Assembly: GCA_963678675.1 (NCBI GenBank) | Contig: OY783193.1 | Span: 14,454,208 to 14,518,207 of the forward strand | Direction of reading: 5' to 3' | Length of the DNA: 64,000 nucleotides | DNA from: Xiphydria camelus | Taxonomy: Eukaryota > Arthropoda > Insecta > Hymenoptera > Xiphydriidae | Shown: positions 10,783 through 24,517 of the stretch, one piece after another | How positions within the stretch are numbered: position 1 is the first letter of the stretch | Layout: each line of letters starts with the position of its first letter | Notes under the pieces: generated by a model | Database searches by the model: none | The model's input: only the letters and a program-made list of their open reading frames with translations | Told to the model about the DNA's origin: nothing | Program-made: the position numbers and the translations under genes

Positions 10783-11999
10783 TCTATAGTTACCAATCAT
10801 GGGCTAAGAACTCACCGCCTAGCATCGGGCAATCTCTGCGGGTGGATTTCCGGGCGTCCATTATTTTTTTATGAAGTAATGGGAATCGATAATCGGCCGT
10901 ACTTGAGTCTATAATCGTTAACCAATAGCTCATCAGGATATAACTTTAGTCGAAGGAATGAACGGTTGCCAATTTTCCACCATTAAAGGACCATTTTTAA
11001 TACCCAATTTAGATACCACATGTTACATATTTTGAAGATATTTTGTTCTGTACTTCAAATATTTTATTAAAAACCGATTTTTTGAGCTAATTCAATATTA
11101 CGAATTTATTGTTGAGTCATAGCTCAGGTAAATTCATATCATGAATGGAAGATTTTCATACGATATTGCTGGCTGAATGTGGTACCTAATATTTACCACG
11201 GTTGGACCAATATAGTTTAACCATGTCTGGCCTTTTATCCGCACCCAATGTTAGTCCGAAACTATCACTCCAGCGCTTGACAGTTATTAAGCCAGTCATG
11301 GCTGCCGTTATCGCGTCATTGCAGGTCGTATGGCAGCCAGTAATAGTCCGGCGTTGGACGAATTGAAGATTCCTATATGGGTCCTGGGACAAGATGGCAC
11401 TCTGAACAAGCGACAAGTAACTATAATATTCTTTTAAAATAATTCTCACGGGTTAATTTCCTTGAAGCTACCATTTTGCCCCACAATCCTCTATAAACAA
11501 TGATGCGAACTACATTCACGACTCTCGTGATTACGTGCACCTCTGTAATTAAAGGAGAGAGGCAGATATTGACTCGCACATCGATTGCAACAGTCGCAGA
11601 GCATGGCTTGCGAATCGATCCGGTCGGTTCGAAGCGTCGAATGATCCGGGGCACTTTGATTACTCGAACCGTTGCACGGAGTTGCACAGCGCGCGCGCGC
11701 GCTGTAGGTATATCTACTCCAATATGGCCCCTATATCAATACCCACAGTGGACAACAGTGGTAGGTACTATGCGACATCGAAGCTTCGTTGATTAAACTT
11801 ATACTGTCAAGAAGGAAGATATTAATTTTCAATCAAATATAGGTACCTACATGTATAATATATTTGAATATCGCTTAGTATATTGATATGAGTTCCAGAG
11901 ATCGAGAAGATCTACTTCGAGTTTATTTATTTCTGCATGCCTATGTTGTCATACCGACAAGGGAAGTTCGCGAGATGTCAAATCGATATCGGATCAACA
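10783..11999. other. no gene recognised
   Basis: Mixed-composition spacer. Overlapping frames at 11186-11449, 11421-11687 and 11500-11796 resemble no known family. A short (CG)n run lies at about 11691-11702. Confidence 0.4.
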
Positions 12000-12527
12000 C
12001 CGATGAAATTTGCTTTGAACTTTCTTTAAAAAAGCCTAGAGCAAAGCGTTAGTTCCAATCTTTGCGATATCCTTTCCCTATTCTTACTGATATGAATATA
12101 GAGAAACTAAATATTATGTTTATTGCTCAATCACACTCAAACCACTGGGCCAATTGAATTGAAAATTGGCATAGGAATAATTTAGATGCCGAATTATAAC
12201 GTAGACTAAGCGCACCTAACATTTTTAAAACAAATTTTTTTAAATTGTGAGAATAATTTTTTCTACAAATTTTGAATTGTTTAAAAAATGTCAGGGGTGC
12301 ACATAGTCTACTTTATAATTCGGCATTTGAACTACTCCTATTCCAATTTTCAAGTCAATCGGTTCAGAGGTTTGGATGTAATTAAGCAACAAGCACATAT
12401 AACGTTTCGTTTCTCTATACTCGTATTAATAAGGATAGAGAAAGGATATCGCAAAGTTGCAATTAGTATTCCGCTCACGGCTTTCTTTGAGACATTTCAA
12501 AGCAAACTGCACCAGTGTCGAAAATGA
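12000..12527. repeat. large foldback with ~200-bp arms
   Basis: The sequence around GCGATATCCTTTCCCTATTC at 12063 is mirrored at about 12430-12455. The arm also carries AACCACTGGGCCAATTGAAT and ATGCCGAATTATAA, mirrored as TTATAATTCGGCAT at about 12312. Similarity runs outward in weaker form to about 12000 and 12527. The arms are diverged, so this is an old inverted-repeat element. No coding sequence. Confidence 0.65.
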
Positions 12528-12725
12528 AGAAATATTTCGTTGAGCCAAGTAAATATTCATTAGTTATTACTCCATTTTTATTTGAATGAAATAAACATTC
12601 TAATAATTAACATATATGTACTCCCTTAGCATAACAAAACCCTTAGACAATTTTGCCAAAATCAAGTACCTATACGTTTATTAACTACGAATAAATTATT
12701 CTCTCAGTATAGTTATCAGATATCA

Positions 12726-12985
12726 CACTGAGAAAAATACGTTAGTAAAACTTAAAAAACCCATCTGGTTCAACGAGTTCAGTTATTCTAACCGAAATAT
12801 TAGTAAGTTGTACCAAATATTCAGCTATTCTAACTACATATTTAGTTACTCTATTTACATGTCTAGTTATTTTAACCAGAAAATGGTCAGTCTAACCAAA
12901 CAGATGGAGGATCCACATTTCACCAAACGGTTTGCTCATGGCCTTCAGGACTTTGGTTAAATTGACCAGGTTATTTTTCGCAGTG
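12726..12985. mobile_element. CACTG-ended miniature element (260 bp)
   Basis: Ends are CACTGAGAAAAATA and, on the minus strand, CACTGCGAAAAATAACC. CACTG termini are known from CMC (CACTA/Mirage/Chapaev) elements; membership is inference. The interior repeats a degenerate 20-bp motif around TTAGTTATTCTAAC at least four times, resembling transposase binding sites. Confidence 0.55.
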
Positions 12986-13099
12986 CGTTATATCACATTA
13001 TGAGAAATGGGGAAAAAGTTTCAAACGGAGTTACGAATCCTTAATCCACAAATATAGATAAACTGTTACGCCATAGCTATACATTCTCCTTTCCCTTCT

Positions 13100-14360
13100 T
13101 CCAATAATAATCTATTTTCTCCATTGCATAGAACCGCAATCGAGTCGGGGAAAACATAATTCCCAAGCATACATCCACCGCGAGGAAAAACTTCCCGCAA
13201 GAATCCTCGATAACAGGTATACATCCCTTGACGGAAAATGATGTATCACCGCGAGTTTAATCTGCGCCGCGAAATCGCTGCCACGTGTCGTGAGCGCGCC
13301 GGTCTCACGCACCCGATAAACGTAATTTTCTGAGCTTCATTCGATTATCAGCGGTTGTCGCAGGACAATCGCTTCCGTAACTCAATAAAGAGACGAGCCA
13401 TTAGACTGGTTAGCCCCTCCGTTCAGAGTCGACCTGAGAGATGCCTCCTTCCTCCCCTCTCTCATTTGCTCCCACCCCCCTCCTTCTTCTCCTCGCCATC
13501 CGCGCGTAGTCGTCCTATTTTTTCACCTTCAACCCCCTCACCACCCTCCCGCCTACCCTCGCGTACGTTCATCCCTCTACAAACGCGCGGGCGGTCATCA
13601 CCACGTGCCAGCGCGAGCGAAACGTGTTATTACACGCGTGGCGCGCGCATGTGTGTGTGTCTGTACACGCGCACGCGCTGCTCCAGCAGGCAAAGTTATT
13701 ATCAAACATTCACACACACACACACAACCACTGCTTTGATGTTCACCCCTTTGGAGAGAGGGTCGAACTTTTATTTATGATGAAACAAAAAAAGACAAAC
13801 ACACACACATACACACATCAACACAACTGATCACTTACGAACACACCTCATCCCGAGTTTCCGGTCGAATAGTCGAGGAGCGTATAGCAGAGGGCGACCG
13901 AGTTATTTTCGACCCGGGACAATACGGCGACGGCGGAAGCTCTCGAGCCAATTTCTCTTACGGGGAATTAATCGGACGCGCCCACTGTTTGAGTAATGCG
14001 TAATTTAAAGTTCAAATAGCTCGCTCCGGCTCGAGCCGATTGTCGAGCAACCGTCGCCGTCCCTGAATCGCGGTGGGGACGGTACGGCGGTTTGGCGCGG
14101 TAGCGCTCGTTTTCCGTCGGCGGTCGATGCGATCATTTCAAAGCTGGCGAGAGGAATTTTTCCGGTAGCGCTTGGAAGGTTTACGACCGGAAAAGAGACG
14201 GGACTTTTTCCAACTAGATGGATAAGCAGCGGGTTCGCAGAGATGCGTGCTTCTGCGAAACCAAAATTAGGCGAGGTAGGTATTTCGGACGGGCGAAATC
14301 AGCATCGCAAACTGTGCAGAAAGGTCGTGGTTTTGCGAAAGTCATGGGCAAAGGTCTGCG
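13100..14360. other. CpG-rich patch without a recognised gene
   Basis: GC- and CpG-rich sequence stands out from AT-rich neighbours, with CA/TG short runs near 13640-13820. A Ser/Pro/Arg-rich frame at 13355-13780 is low-complexity. It could be a promoter-type CpG island of a host gene outside the window; this is inference. Confidence 0.4.
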
Positions 14361-14565
14361 GTCGGCCTTTACGGTGTTTGCCAACTAACTGATGGTTTGT
14401 TGTAGCATTTTGTTTACTCGGCTAGATACACTCCTAAATCTAGTTGAGTGGCTTGTTTGTCATTTTGTTTGGAAGGGATGTCTCGTATTTGTAACGTATT
14501 ATCAAACGGGTTCGAGGTGTAGAGTTGATTTTTGGAATAAAACATCCAACGGCTGCGTAAAATAA

Positions 14566-15378
14566 TGTAGAGGAAAGGGTGGGCAAAACGGGGTAGATCG
14601 CCCTGTAAACTGAAATACGCACGAAAGCAGTGGTTGTCGAAGAACATACAAACATTACGTTCACGTAATATTTGATACATCGTGCCACAATATCGCAGGA
14701 TATTTGGTATGAAGTAATTATGGTATGTTTGCTTTAACTACGATATCGTAGTCACTACAAGAAAGTAGACACTTCGTGGTTGAAGTTTTATTAATAGTTC
14801 ATTCTGTAAAATGTTTCGTATTTTGAAAATGACATCCAACTTAAAAACTACATTGGGTAGGGCAAAATGGGGTAAGGTTGAATGGGGTACCATAGAGTCG
14901 GGGAAGGGAGGGGGAAGTAACAGAGGAAACAAAAACGTTACTGTCACTAAAAAAAAAAGAGGATTCGCCAAACTACAGCGAAGATGTCGACGCCGAGTGC
15001 ATTTATTGTGGAAATTCTTATTCATATTCTACGACAGGATGGATTACATGTTTCATATGCAGGCGTAGAAGACGAAGTCGATGAGACCAAATATATTTGT
15101 GGGTTATATGCATAGATATTGTAAAACAAATTCTTCAGTCCTTTATACAACCCCATTTCGCCCTACCCAGCGGGCAAAACGTGGTATTATGCAGATTTTT
15201 TAATTTACACTTGTTTTTACGACATGTATGCTTTTTTAGTAATATCTCCTACTAGTATTATGAAACTGAATGTATGACTATTATGTAATTTGGGAGAAAT
15301 GTTTCCAATTCCTCAATTTCTTCATTTATGGCCTATACCAAACCTTAAGTATCCCGTTTTGCCCATCCTTCCCCTACA
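14566..15378. mobile_element. 813-bp inverted-repeat element with nested GGGCAAAA repeats
   Basis: The ends TGTAG(A/G)GGAA and GTGGGCAAAACGGG are mirrored by minus-strand TGTAGGGGAAGG and ATGGGCAAAACGGG. A second pair lies inside: GGGTAGGGCAAAATGGGG at about 14854 and its inverse at about 15148-15172. Further GGCAAAACG copies occur. Repeated subterminal GGGCAAAA motifs suggest transposase binding sites. The 85-residue frame at 14811-15068 is unrecognised. Confidence 0.6.
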
Positions 15379-17168
<1,790 letters not shown>

Positions 17169-18838
17169 TAGAGGCAGTCGTCCCAGAGGGACGACCTTGT
17201 CCAAACAGATTCCTATAATTAGACGCGTTGGATTTTACCCGGGATTTGTTTTCCCTTCGCGGCTCGGTGCGACGAAAATACCGGTTGCGAAAGCAGAAAG
17301 GGGACGGAAACCATCGAGCTCGCGACGCATCGTCGTTTCCTCGTCCTTTAACTCTTTGAGAGAGGTATTTTTTTCCGACGAACGGATCATTGAAATTATG
17401 GGTGATCTACATGTTTTTGGAGTCGCTGATTAGAATTTTGAGTTGATTTTGAAAAAGTACAATTTTGACTAATTTTTAAAATTATTTACAAAAACTAGCG
17501 TACCAAGAATTCCGAAAAAGTCGGAAGTGCCCAGCTTCCAGCCATAGCTGCTATCCCTTATTTTTGCCTAAACACCTTACTTGTGGCATGATGCATTTGG
17601 ATTTTCGTTTTGGATCTGAGTGCCTTATACCTATTGTAATAAACGATCTGCCCAGTTTTTTTGTGAAGTGCCTCGTTTGTTTAATAGCCCTAATGAGTTA
17701 GTTTGGGTTAGTTAGGTCAGGTCAGAGCGAGGGTCCGAGGCGGGCAGCCCCTCTCTAATAATCTGGAATATACACTTTTGAGGTAAACTTTGAAAAGCCT
17801 CAGCAGATCGCATATCACATAGATTTTACACTAACTACCGGCATTTTATGAAATGCCTAGGCTTTTAACGAAATCCCATTTTACACTATGAGCTTACCAC
17901 ATAATACACGCTCAACGAGCGGAGCGGAAACTTTGGACCATCTTTCTCGGGGTAGGAAACTATCTCTGCGCGTAATTATTGCGAAACGTCTCGAGGAAAC
18001 CACGGTAAATATTCATAAAGGAACTATAGATATGCATCGACGTAGAAAATAGAAGGAGACGCGCGCGTAATACAGGAAAATGGGTGGTACTATATTCCAA
18101 ATAAGCAAAGTTTTACATAATGCCTTTCATTAAATGACACAGAGAGGCGAAAGTTTGGCGAACAATGGCCGCACGGCTGCGAGACTATTTTAGAAAATAT
18201 CGACGCCTACTCGCCGCGACAGAAACGATTTATCGAGTTCCGGATCGATTTCATAGAAACACCCCCGCGCTGTCACGTCCGAGTAAAGTATAAGGGCGCG
18301 CAACGATTGCCGCACCGCGTACATTTCCGCAATGCTTTGCCATTCTTGTCCATCGGAATGTAGCCATTGAGACCGAAATGAAATTTCAGAACCCCGACCG
18401 CGAGGCGTTTCGAAGGCAGAAGTAACCTACATCGCGGTGAAGGCTATATGCGGTTTGAGATACAGTGGAGTAGTCCTTTCTTTTGGACGTTCTTGCGGAA
18501 AATTGAGAACTCGACAGAAGAATTGTCTGCATTCGCGATGATAAGTTGAGAGCGCGAGGAAAAAACGATCGGGTTCGCTAAAAAGTAATTTTACGGGAGA
18601 TTGTGAAAGTATCTAACAGTAACCTATGACTGCATCGGAGAAAATCAAGCAGAGAGACACTTTAGAATTATCCGAAATAGTCGGACGGAACTTTTCTGAA
18701 TCACTAGATCTGAAGAAAAAAATAATAATCTTTGTATCACAAGTAAAAAATAACTCTTTGCAACGTCCCACTACGTATAAATGCATATTAAACTTACATT
18801 GGAAGAAAAGAAAGAGTTGTGGCAATTATTTTGGTGAT
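17169..18838. other. no gene recognised; moderately CpG-rich in 17880-18560
   Basis: Mixed spacer. I see no supported coding exon. The CpG-richer stretch has no reading frame of note. Confidence 0.4.
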
Positions 18839-19334
18839 AACTGTTCGAATTTGGTAATCAATACTAGTTTATTATTCATCAGGGTGTCTAGCGATTAGAG
18901 ATAATAGATTTTCATGATATTTTCATGATTATCAGGGGAGATCTCTGTAGGTATTTATTCGTGATCGTACTTATAACTTTTTAAGTGTTCATACGGAATT
19001 TTCTGCTGAAACATTAATACTGGGAGACAATTTCATTATTATCTGTCATTGGTCTCATTCGCGGGCATTAATGCGAAGTTTACCAACCATACTTCTAATA
19101 TGTATCCGGCATACCGAGATATCGTATGAATGTTATTATAATCAATTATTTTTTCCATAGTTCCACGATACATTCATACGTTTAAAAAGTTCCATGACAT
19201 TGTCACGACCTCCATGATTTTTATGATCGTTGGACACTTTGTCAATTCATTATTAACGTAACCATTGTATCTTTAGTTCCTTGTCCTGATAAATGTATTC
19301 AACTGGTGCTGATTACCAAACTCGAATAGTTCTG
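18839..19334. repeat. diverged inverted-repeat element
   Basis: AACTGTTCGAATTTGGTAAT at 18839 is mirrored near 19310-19332 with two mismatches. Inside, CAGGGTGTCTAGCGAT (18880) and minus-strand CAAAGTGTCCAACGATCAT (about 19225-19243) form a second, weaker pair. This may be two nested old elements. Confidence 0.45.
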
Positions 19335-19395
19335 ACTAAAATAGTTGCCATAATTGCTTCTTTTCTCTTCATACCTACCCTACGTGTATACAGTA

Positions 19396-19609
19396 GGGTA
19401 GAGTGGAGTTAAAAATGCCACGGGATAAGAAGTTCCATTCAACTAGTCTTAACAAATAATTGACTATTTCGTAATCGCGTTATGTACAACTAATATCCAT
19501 ATACAATAGTTGATAGAGAACCCTGATTGCGAATAAACGAAACGGTTTCATTATGAAAATCTATCGAATAGCACTTTTTACCTACGATACTTTTAGCTCC
19601 ACTCTACCC
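19396..19609. mobile_element. TA-flanked miniature element (214 bp)
   Basis: TA at 19394-19395 and 19610-19611 flanks inverted ends GGGTAGAGTGGAG(T/C)TAAAA. A TA duplication fits Tc1/mariner-type mobilisation. No coding sequence. Confidence 0.6.
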
Positions 19610-19611
19610 TA

Positions 19612-20597
19612 CCTATACACATTTCAAGAGGTTGTAAAAAAAAATCAATGAAATATTTAATTACGAATCCGCCGACCGAGAGACGTGAATTACCCTATTA
19701 CAATACTTCATTGATTTCGACACGGTATGCAATTCAATAAATGTTCGTAAATGCTCGAAAGAAGAGGAGAAACCTCTGAAGAAAACCCGTCTAAGTGTGG
19801 CGTGTACCATTTAAGAGTAAACACTACTCCTGAAGTATATTGACGTAAAAGCAACAATAATGCTTCTGGAGTAGAGTTTACTCTCGAGCGGTATACGCCA
19901 CCCTAAAGCTATAAATACGAAGAAAAACAAAATCGGAGGGAATCGAGCCTCTCTTGTAGGTATCTCGAGAAGCAATTGGTCAGATAAGTGTGTATAAGAG
20001 AAATTAACTACGAAATAGAGGGGTGATGGGGAAGAGGGGTGGTGATACAGCAAAGCCCGACCGCGGAAAACTTTCCTCCGTATCACTAGAAGTACACCAA
20101 TCATACTTCGCCAGTCGATATACGCGGCTATATACAGGCCCATATTCTCTCTCCCCCTCCCCCCCCCCACCAAGGCCATCCACCGGTGCTTCGCCACCCA
20201 CCTCTTTCCCATCCCGAAGCAGCTATCTACTCCGCTTCCATCATTCCACTCGTTTCGCCACCCTCTTCTCGCGAGATGGTCTTGTCTACTTGGAAAATAG
20301 AATACACACTTCGTCGTATAGTTCCTTCCACGTCTTGCCTTTGTGTTTCTACCCGTTTGACGCTTCGTTTCTCGATCGGTATTCAAGTTCGATCGGAACG
20401 TTTAAGCTTTCGAAAAGACCGGATTCGCGGAGACAGCCGTTGTTGCCGGACGGCACCGACATTCTTTTAGACTCGAAAGAATCGCCGGAGCATCGCTACA
20501 CTTTGGTCGTTTTCTTCATCTTTTGAAAAATAAAAATTATCTCGCACATCGAAATATTAACTTGGAGTTATTCTTTTGGCAAAAACTGTACACTATT
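19612..20597. other. no gene recognised
   Basis: Contains a pyrimidine-rich stretch near 20150-20170. A 191-residue minus-strand frame at 19811-20386 overlaps plus-strand frames and resembles nothing I know; not called. Confidence 0.4.
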
Positions 20598-20800
20598 CCA
20601 AATTAGAGGTGTGTCAAAAGTAACTAGGTGAACTGCTGGTATTTTTAGGCTGTAGAACTGTTGATGCTGAATTTCAATTACTGTCATTGGCAGTGAGTTA
20701 TTCTCCATCAATAGCAACAGTCATTACTACCAGCTGTCAACTTAACTACCAAAAACGAGTACAAAGTCGTCTACTTAGTTTTGGCGCACCTCTAATTTAG
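20598..20800. mobile_element. miniature element, AGAGGTGTG family, copy 1
   Basis: Ends pair CCAAATTAGAGGTGTGTCAA with minus-strand AAATTAGAGGTGCGCCAA, followed by AA(G/C)TAA(C/G)TAG. A second full copy is at 61325-61547 with the same interior (CATTGGCAGTGAG; TTACTACCAGCTGTCAAC or its variant). Two dispersed copies establish a repeat family. Confidence 0.75.
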
Positions 20801-20803
20801 ATT

Positions 20804-21134
20804 AGTATACACCTGGTATCAATGATTCTGTCGACCGTAGCTGAAAGATTTGAGCGAATTTTAGAGTTTGGCCATGAAGGCTAAATTTGATTGATGCTTC
20901 ATGGCAAAACAGAAAGATTCGCTATTATCATTCAACTACGGCCAACTCAATGAAGTCGACCGTAGCTAAACGATAGAAGCGAATTTGATTGTTTTGCAAT
21001 GAGAGCTAAATTTTATTGGTTCTTATGGCAAAGCAAGAAGATCCGCTCGAACCGTTCAGCTACGGTTGACTCGACAAAGTACTACCGCCTAAAGCGGGTC
21101 GATCAGAATCATTAACCACAGGTGTACGTGTACT
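20804..21134. repeat. inverted-ended element with two 125-bp internal repeats
   Basis: TATACACCTG and ATCAATGATTCTG near 20805-20830 are mirrored at about 21108-21134. Inside, a 125-bp unit starting GTCGACCGTAGCT occurs at about 20830 and 20955. Each unit is itself a weak palindrome, ending in CAACTACGGCC or CAGCTACGGTT. Confidence 0.6.
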
Positions 21135-21841
21135 GTGAGAACTCTAGAATCTCACTACGCCATCTGGTGATAGAAATCAGTACGAGTAGATTACTCCCAG
21201 CTATCGGTATTTTATTACCCAGTTTATCTTAATAGAATTTGTACATTTCTTAAATTGAAACTAATTCTTACGTGTTCTTTTATAATTTCATAGTAGCGCC
21301 AACTAAACAGCTGGATAACTGACACAGACTGACCTATTCGTACTAGTTTCTCATTTCACTTCCAGGTGGCCAAAAAATAAACCACGCCTCCTCCCGAACT
21401 ACGATGAAGACGCGTTAGTTCGATTTCTAACCCTCCGGGGGCCACACTGGGTGTTTAGCAACTCATAGTAGGCTCCTATGTTTACGGATTGATCACTATT
21501 TAAGGGGACTACCATATAAAGAAATGGCCTCAGCGAGTTAAACCACGGATACTTGAGTGTACAGTTAAGAAAATATATTGCTACACACTAATTACGCAAA
21601 GTTAAATCATAAGCGCGACACTTTGCGTTACTATCTTTCCATGCGGATTAAATCAAATAGTCCAAACTCGTCGATTGAGCTACAGAACAGTGTGTACCAG
21701 CAAATAATAACGAATAAAACATCTTACAATTATCTGCGGTCCGAGTTTAATTGGGGAATATGACGTCGTAGTTCGACATAAAGAAGTTTAATTTTTTCTA
21801 TAATAAAATATTTATTATTATTATATTAGATTTATAACTTA
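21135..21841. other. no gene recognised
   Basis: AT-rich spacer without a supported gene. Confidence 0.4.
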
Positions 21842-22820
21842 CTAGCAGCCCGTCCCGGCTTCGCACGGGTAGATTGTGGGTTGATTTTGTCCGTCCACCA
21901 TTGTTTAAATACATTTTTAATACAAAACTTTTAGTATTTTTCCCGGGCTACGCAATGGTCATATTGGATTTGACCTTGACCATGACCTTCAAGGTTGTAT
22001 CAAGGTCAAATTAATTTTTTTTCACGTTCAAATGTGTCCTTGACCATTTTTTTCATGTTACCTTTATTGTCAGCGGAGATCAAATTTAGGTCAAGTATAG
22101 TTCGACTTTTTGAACACCCTGTATAAGATTTACTAACTCAGAAACCTTCGCGGGCATGCGTCCAACCATTTCCCAACTTTTCATCGCAATCGGATGAACG
22201 GTTTAGGAAGGCATAATAATCATCAGTACCGGTACTTTTTGAACACCTTTTATAAGATTTACTAACTCAGAAACCTTCACGGGCATGCGTCCAACCATTC
22301 CCCAAAGTTTCATCGCAATCGGATGAACGGTTTAGGAAGGCATAATAATCATCCGTACCGGTACTTTTTGAACACCCTGTATAAGATTTACTAACTCAAA
22401 CCTTCGCGGATATGCGTCCAACCATTTCCCAACTTTTCATCGCAATCGGATGAATGGTTTAGGAAGGCATAATAATCATCCGTACCGGTACTTTTTGAAC
22501 ACCCTGTATAAGATTTACTAACTCAAACCTTCGCGGATATGCGTCCAACCGTTTCCCAACTTTTCATCGCAATCGGATGAACGGTTTAGGAAGACATAAT
22601 AATCATCCGTACCGGTACTTTTTGAACACCCTGTATAAGATTTACTAACTCAGAAACCTTCACGGGCATGCGTCCAACCATTCCCCAAAGTTTCATCGCA
22701 ATCGGATGAACGGTTTAGGAAGGCATTTGATATTACCTTAAAGGTCACGGTCAAGGTCAAATTCAATACGACCACTGGGTAGCCAAGGGAAAATCCTTAA
22801 AGTTTTGTATTAAACATTTT
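21842..22820 (-). mobile_element. rearranged Helitron copy on the minus strand
   Basis: The left edge is a Helitron 3' end read on the minus strand: CTAG at 21842-21845 preceded by the same stem-loop as the 7.9-kb copy. The tail body and five 129-bp repeats follow in minus orientation. At about 22728 the orientation flips: 22728-22810 is a plus-strand copy of the Helitron tail (GGTCAAGGTCAAATTCAATA; AAAGTTTTGTATTAAA). No 5' TCTATATATA end is found. The locus looks like two Helitron tails joined head to head, or a post-insertion inversion. Confidence 0.65.
22105..22725 (-). repeat. 129-bp minisatellite, five copies
   Basis: TGAACACC anchors fall at 22111, 22240, 22369, 22496 and 22623 (127-129-bp spacing). 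It is the same unit as at 7972-8467, in reverse orientation. Variant sites (ACGGGCATG versus GCGGATATG) alternate among copies. Confidence 0.9.
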
Positions 22821-23020
22821 TCTCTAAAATGTTTTTCCGTTGAGATAATCCAGCTTGCGCGAATAGTATGCGCAGTAGCGCCATACACACACTGACGCAG
22901 TCACATCGACATGACTTACGTCTGACGCTCAATTTCCCAGGAAGGTCGTACCGCAGAGCCATAGCATAGATGTCTACACATCAAAAATATTAAATATCGA
23001 CTAAAATATGCATCCCCGTA

Positions 23021-23168
23021 CAGGGCCGCTTCTAGATGATGAGGCGCCTTCGTGCTTGGCGCCCTTTTCTAGAGAAGGTATGAGGCCTTTTGGCGCCCCA
23101 TGACTAGTGCGCCTTCATGCGCGCCTTCGTGCGTGGCACGAAATGGCCACTCATTAGACGCGGCCCTG
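23021..23168. mobile_element. hAT-like miniature element (148 bp)
   Basis: Ends CAGGGCCGC(T/G)TCTA are inverted. The flanks TCCCCGTA (23013-23020) and TTTCCGTA (23169-23176) resemble an 8-bp target duplication with two mismatches. CAGGG-type ends with 8-bp duplications are typical of hAT elements. The interior repeats TGCGCGCCTTC/GGCGCC. No transposase. Confidence 0.6.
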
Positions 23169-23176
23169 TTTCCGTA

Positions 23177-24202
23177 TTGAAGAGCCGATCGGGTACGCGA
23201 AATGTGGGGTGTCACCGCAATATTATTATACGATGGAGTCCACTCACACTTAGAAATATCACCAGTCACTCGTCACGCGCCCCTAATCGACTTTCGCGGA
23301 GAGATAGAATCGCGATGGAATATGCATGCGCCACGCTTATACACGCGGCGCATATATACCTACATGGATATGTATATATGCTTCAAGCGATGTGGTCTAC
23401 TCAGACGGAGCTCTCCAACATGACTCGCAGACCGGCGTCATTGCACGTAAACGCGTATCGTAATGCCGCAGTCGGTCTTACGTCTAACCTGCAGGATAAC
23501 TTAGGAATATACGTAATATGTGTGTTTCTCAGCAGGGGGGTGAGACATACTGTCGGGCGAAAATTATTTATACTTCACGCAATTGTATAGTAGAATGACC
23601 TCACTAGCATTATTCTTGCCAAAAAACTGTCTGAAAAATTCGGCTAAAAGTCTACCATTTCTCTGGAAATGTTCCAGTTTTAAGAACTGGTAGTGAATTA
23701 GCAGAGCTGGTAGGGAATTAGCAGAACTGGCAGAAATTTCAGCAGAGCTGGTAAAAATGTTGGCAGAGCCAGCAGATTTCAGCAGAATTAGAAAAATTTC
23801 GTCCACATCCGTAAAGACGGCAGAAATTTTTCAAAATCTCTACCAACTATGTGAAGTCTGACGAATTCTTGAGAATTCTACCGAAATATTTGTCAACTCT
23901 ACAATTTCTGTCGAAATCTTTAGCTTTCGCAAAGGTTTGCTAGAGATTTGGCGGAAATTTAGCAGACAAAAATTTCCGCTAGGGAAATATTTATTTAATG
24001 ACTCATTCCATCTACTTCTAGTATAATTAATCAATTTAGCGCAAATAATAAAGTCACTAACGATTTTTGCTTCGACTCTTTCGGATGAGATATCAATATC
24101 TGGTATTATGTATTATTTTTTGATATGAAGGAAAATTTGATAGGTAGTTTTTTTGTAAGTCACGTACGTAAATATCGATATTTTCATTTCGCGATAAGCT
24201 TA
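23177..24202. other. no gene; degenerate short tandem repeat at 23684-23790
   Basis: AGAACTGG, GCAGAGCTGGTAG and related 18-22-bp words recur about six times between 23684 and 23790. The rest of the stretch is unassigned. Confidence 0.45.
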
Positions 24203-24357
24203 GTTTGATATATTTCAGGCCAATTTAGCATCAACGAACTGATTATTAGGTACATGTTGTCACTTTCCCATAGGAATCTTTGCATCAGAAAGTGACAACA
24301 TCGGATATATCTAATAATCAGTTCGTTGATGCTAAATTGGCCTGAAATAGATCAAAC
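24203..24357. mobile_element. hairpin miniature element with ~65-bp arms
   Basis: GTTTGATATATTTCAGGCCA and the sequence through AACGAACTGATTATTAG up to GTGACAACATG are mirrored on the other side of a short loop near 24268-24287. The arms are almost identical. Non-coding. Confidence 0.8.
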
Positions 24358-24482
24358 ATAATTTCCATGTAAAAAAGAATTCTTATAATTACTGCGCATT
24401 CTTAGAAAGGTCCGGAAAAAAGGAAACTTTTCCGAGATATTACGAATTGATTGGATGAAAAATTAAAAAGTAATGGGTATAA

Positions 24483-24497
24483 CCCCCCCCCCCCCCG
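24483..24497. repeat. poly-C run
   Basis: About 14 consecutive C residues, then GCCC. It may be an assembly-sensitive spot. Confidence 0.85.
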
Positions 24498-24517
24498 CCC
24501 TTTAAAAATTAGAAATA

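Noticed and set aside
11186..11796. Overlapping frames on both strands
   Set aside because: No recognised family, and frames shadow each other.
13355..13780. 141-residue Ser/Pro/Arg-rich frame
   Set aside because: Low-complexity product of a CpG-rich patch; no domain.
19811..20386. 191-residue minus frame
   Set aside because: No recognised motif, overlaps opposite frames, and composition is that of noncoding sequence.
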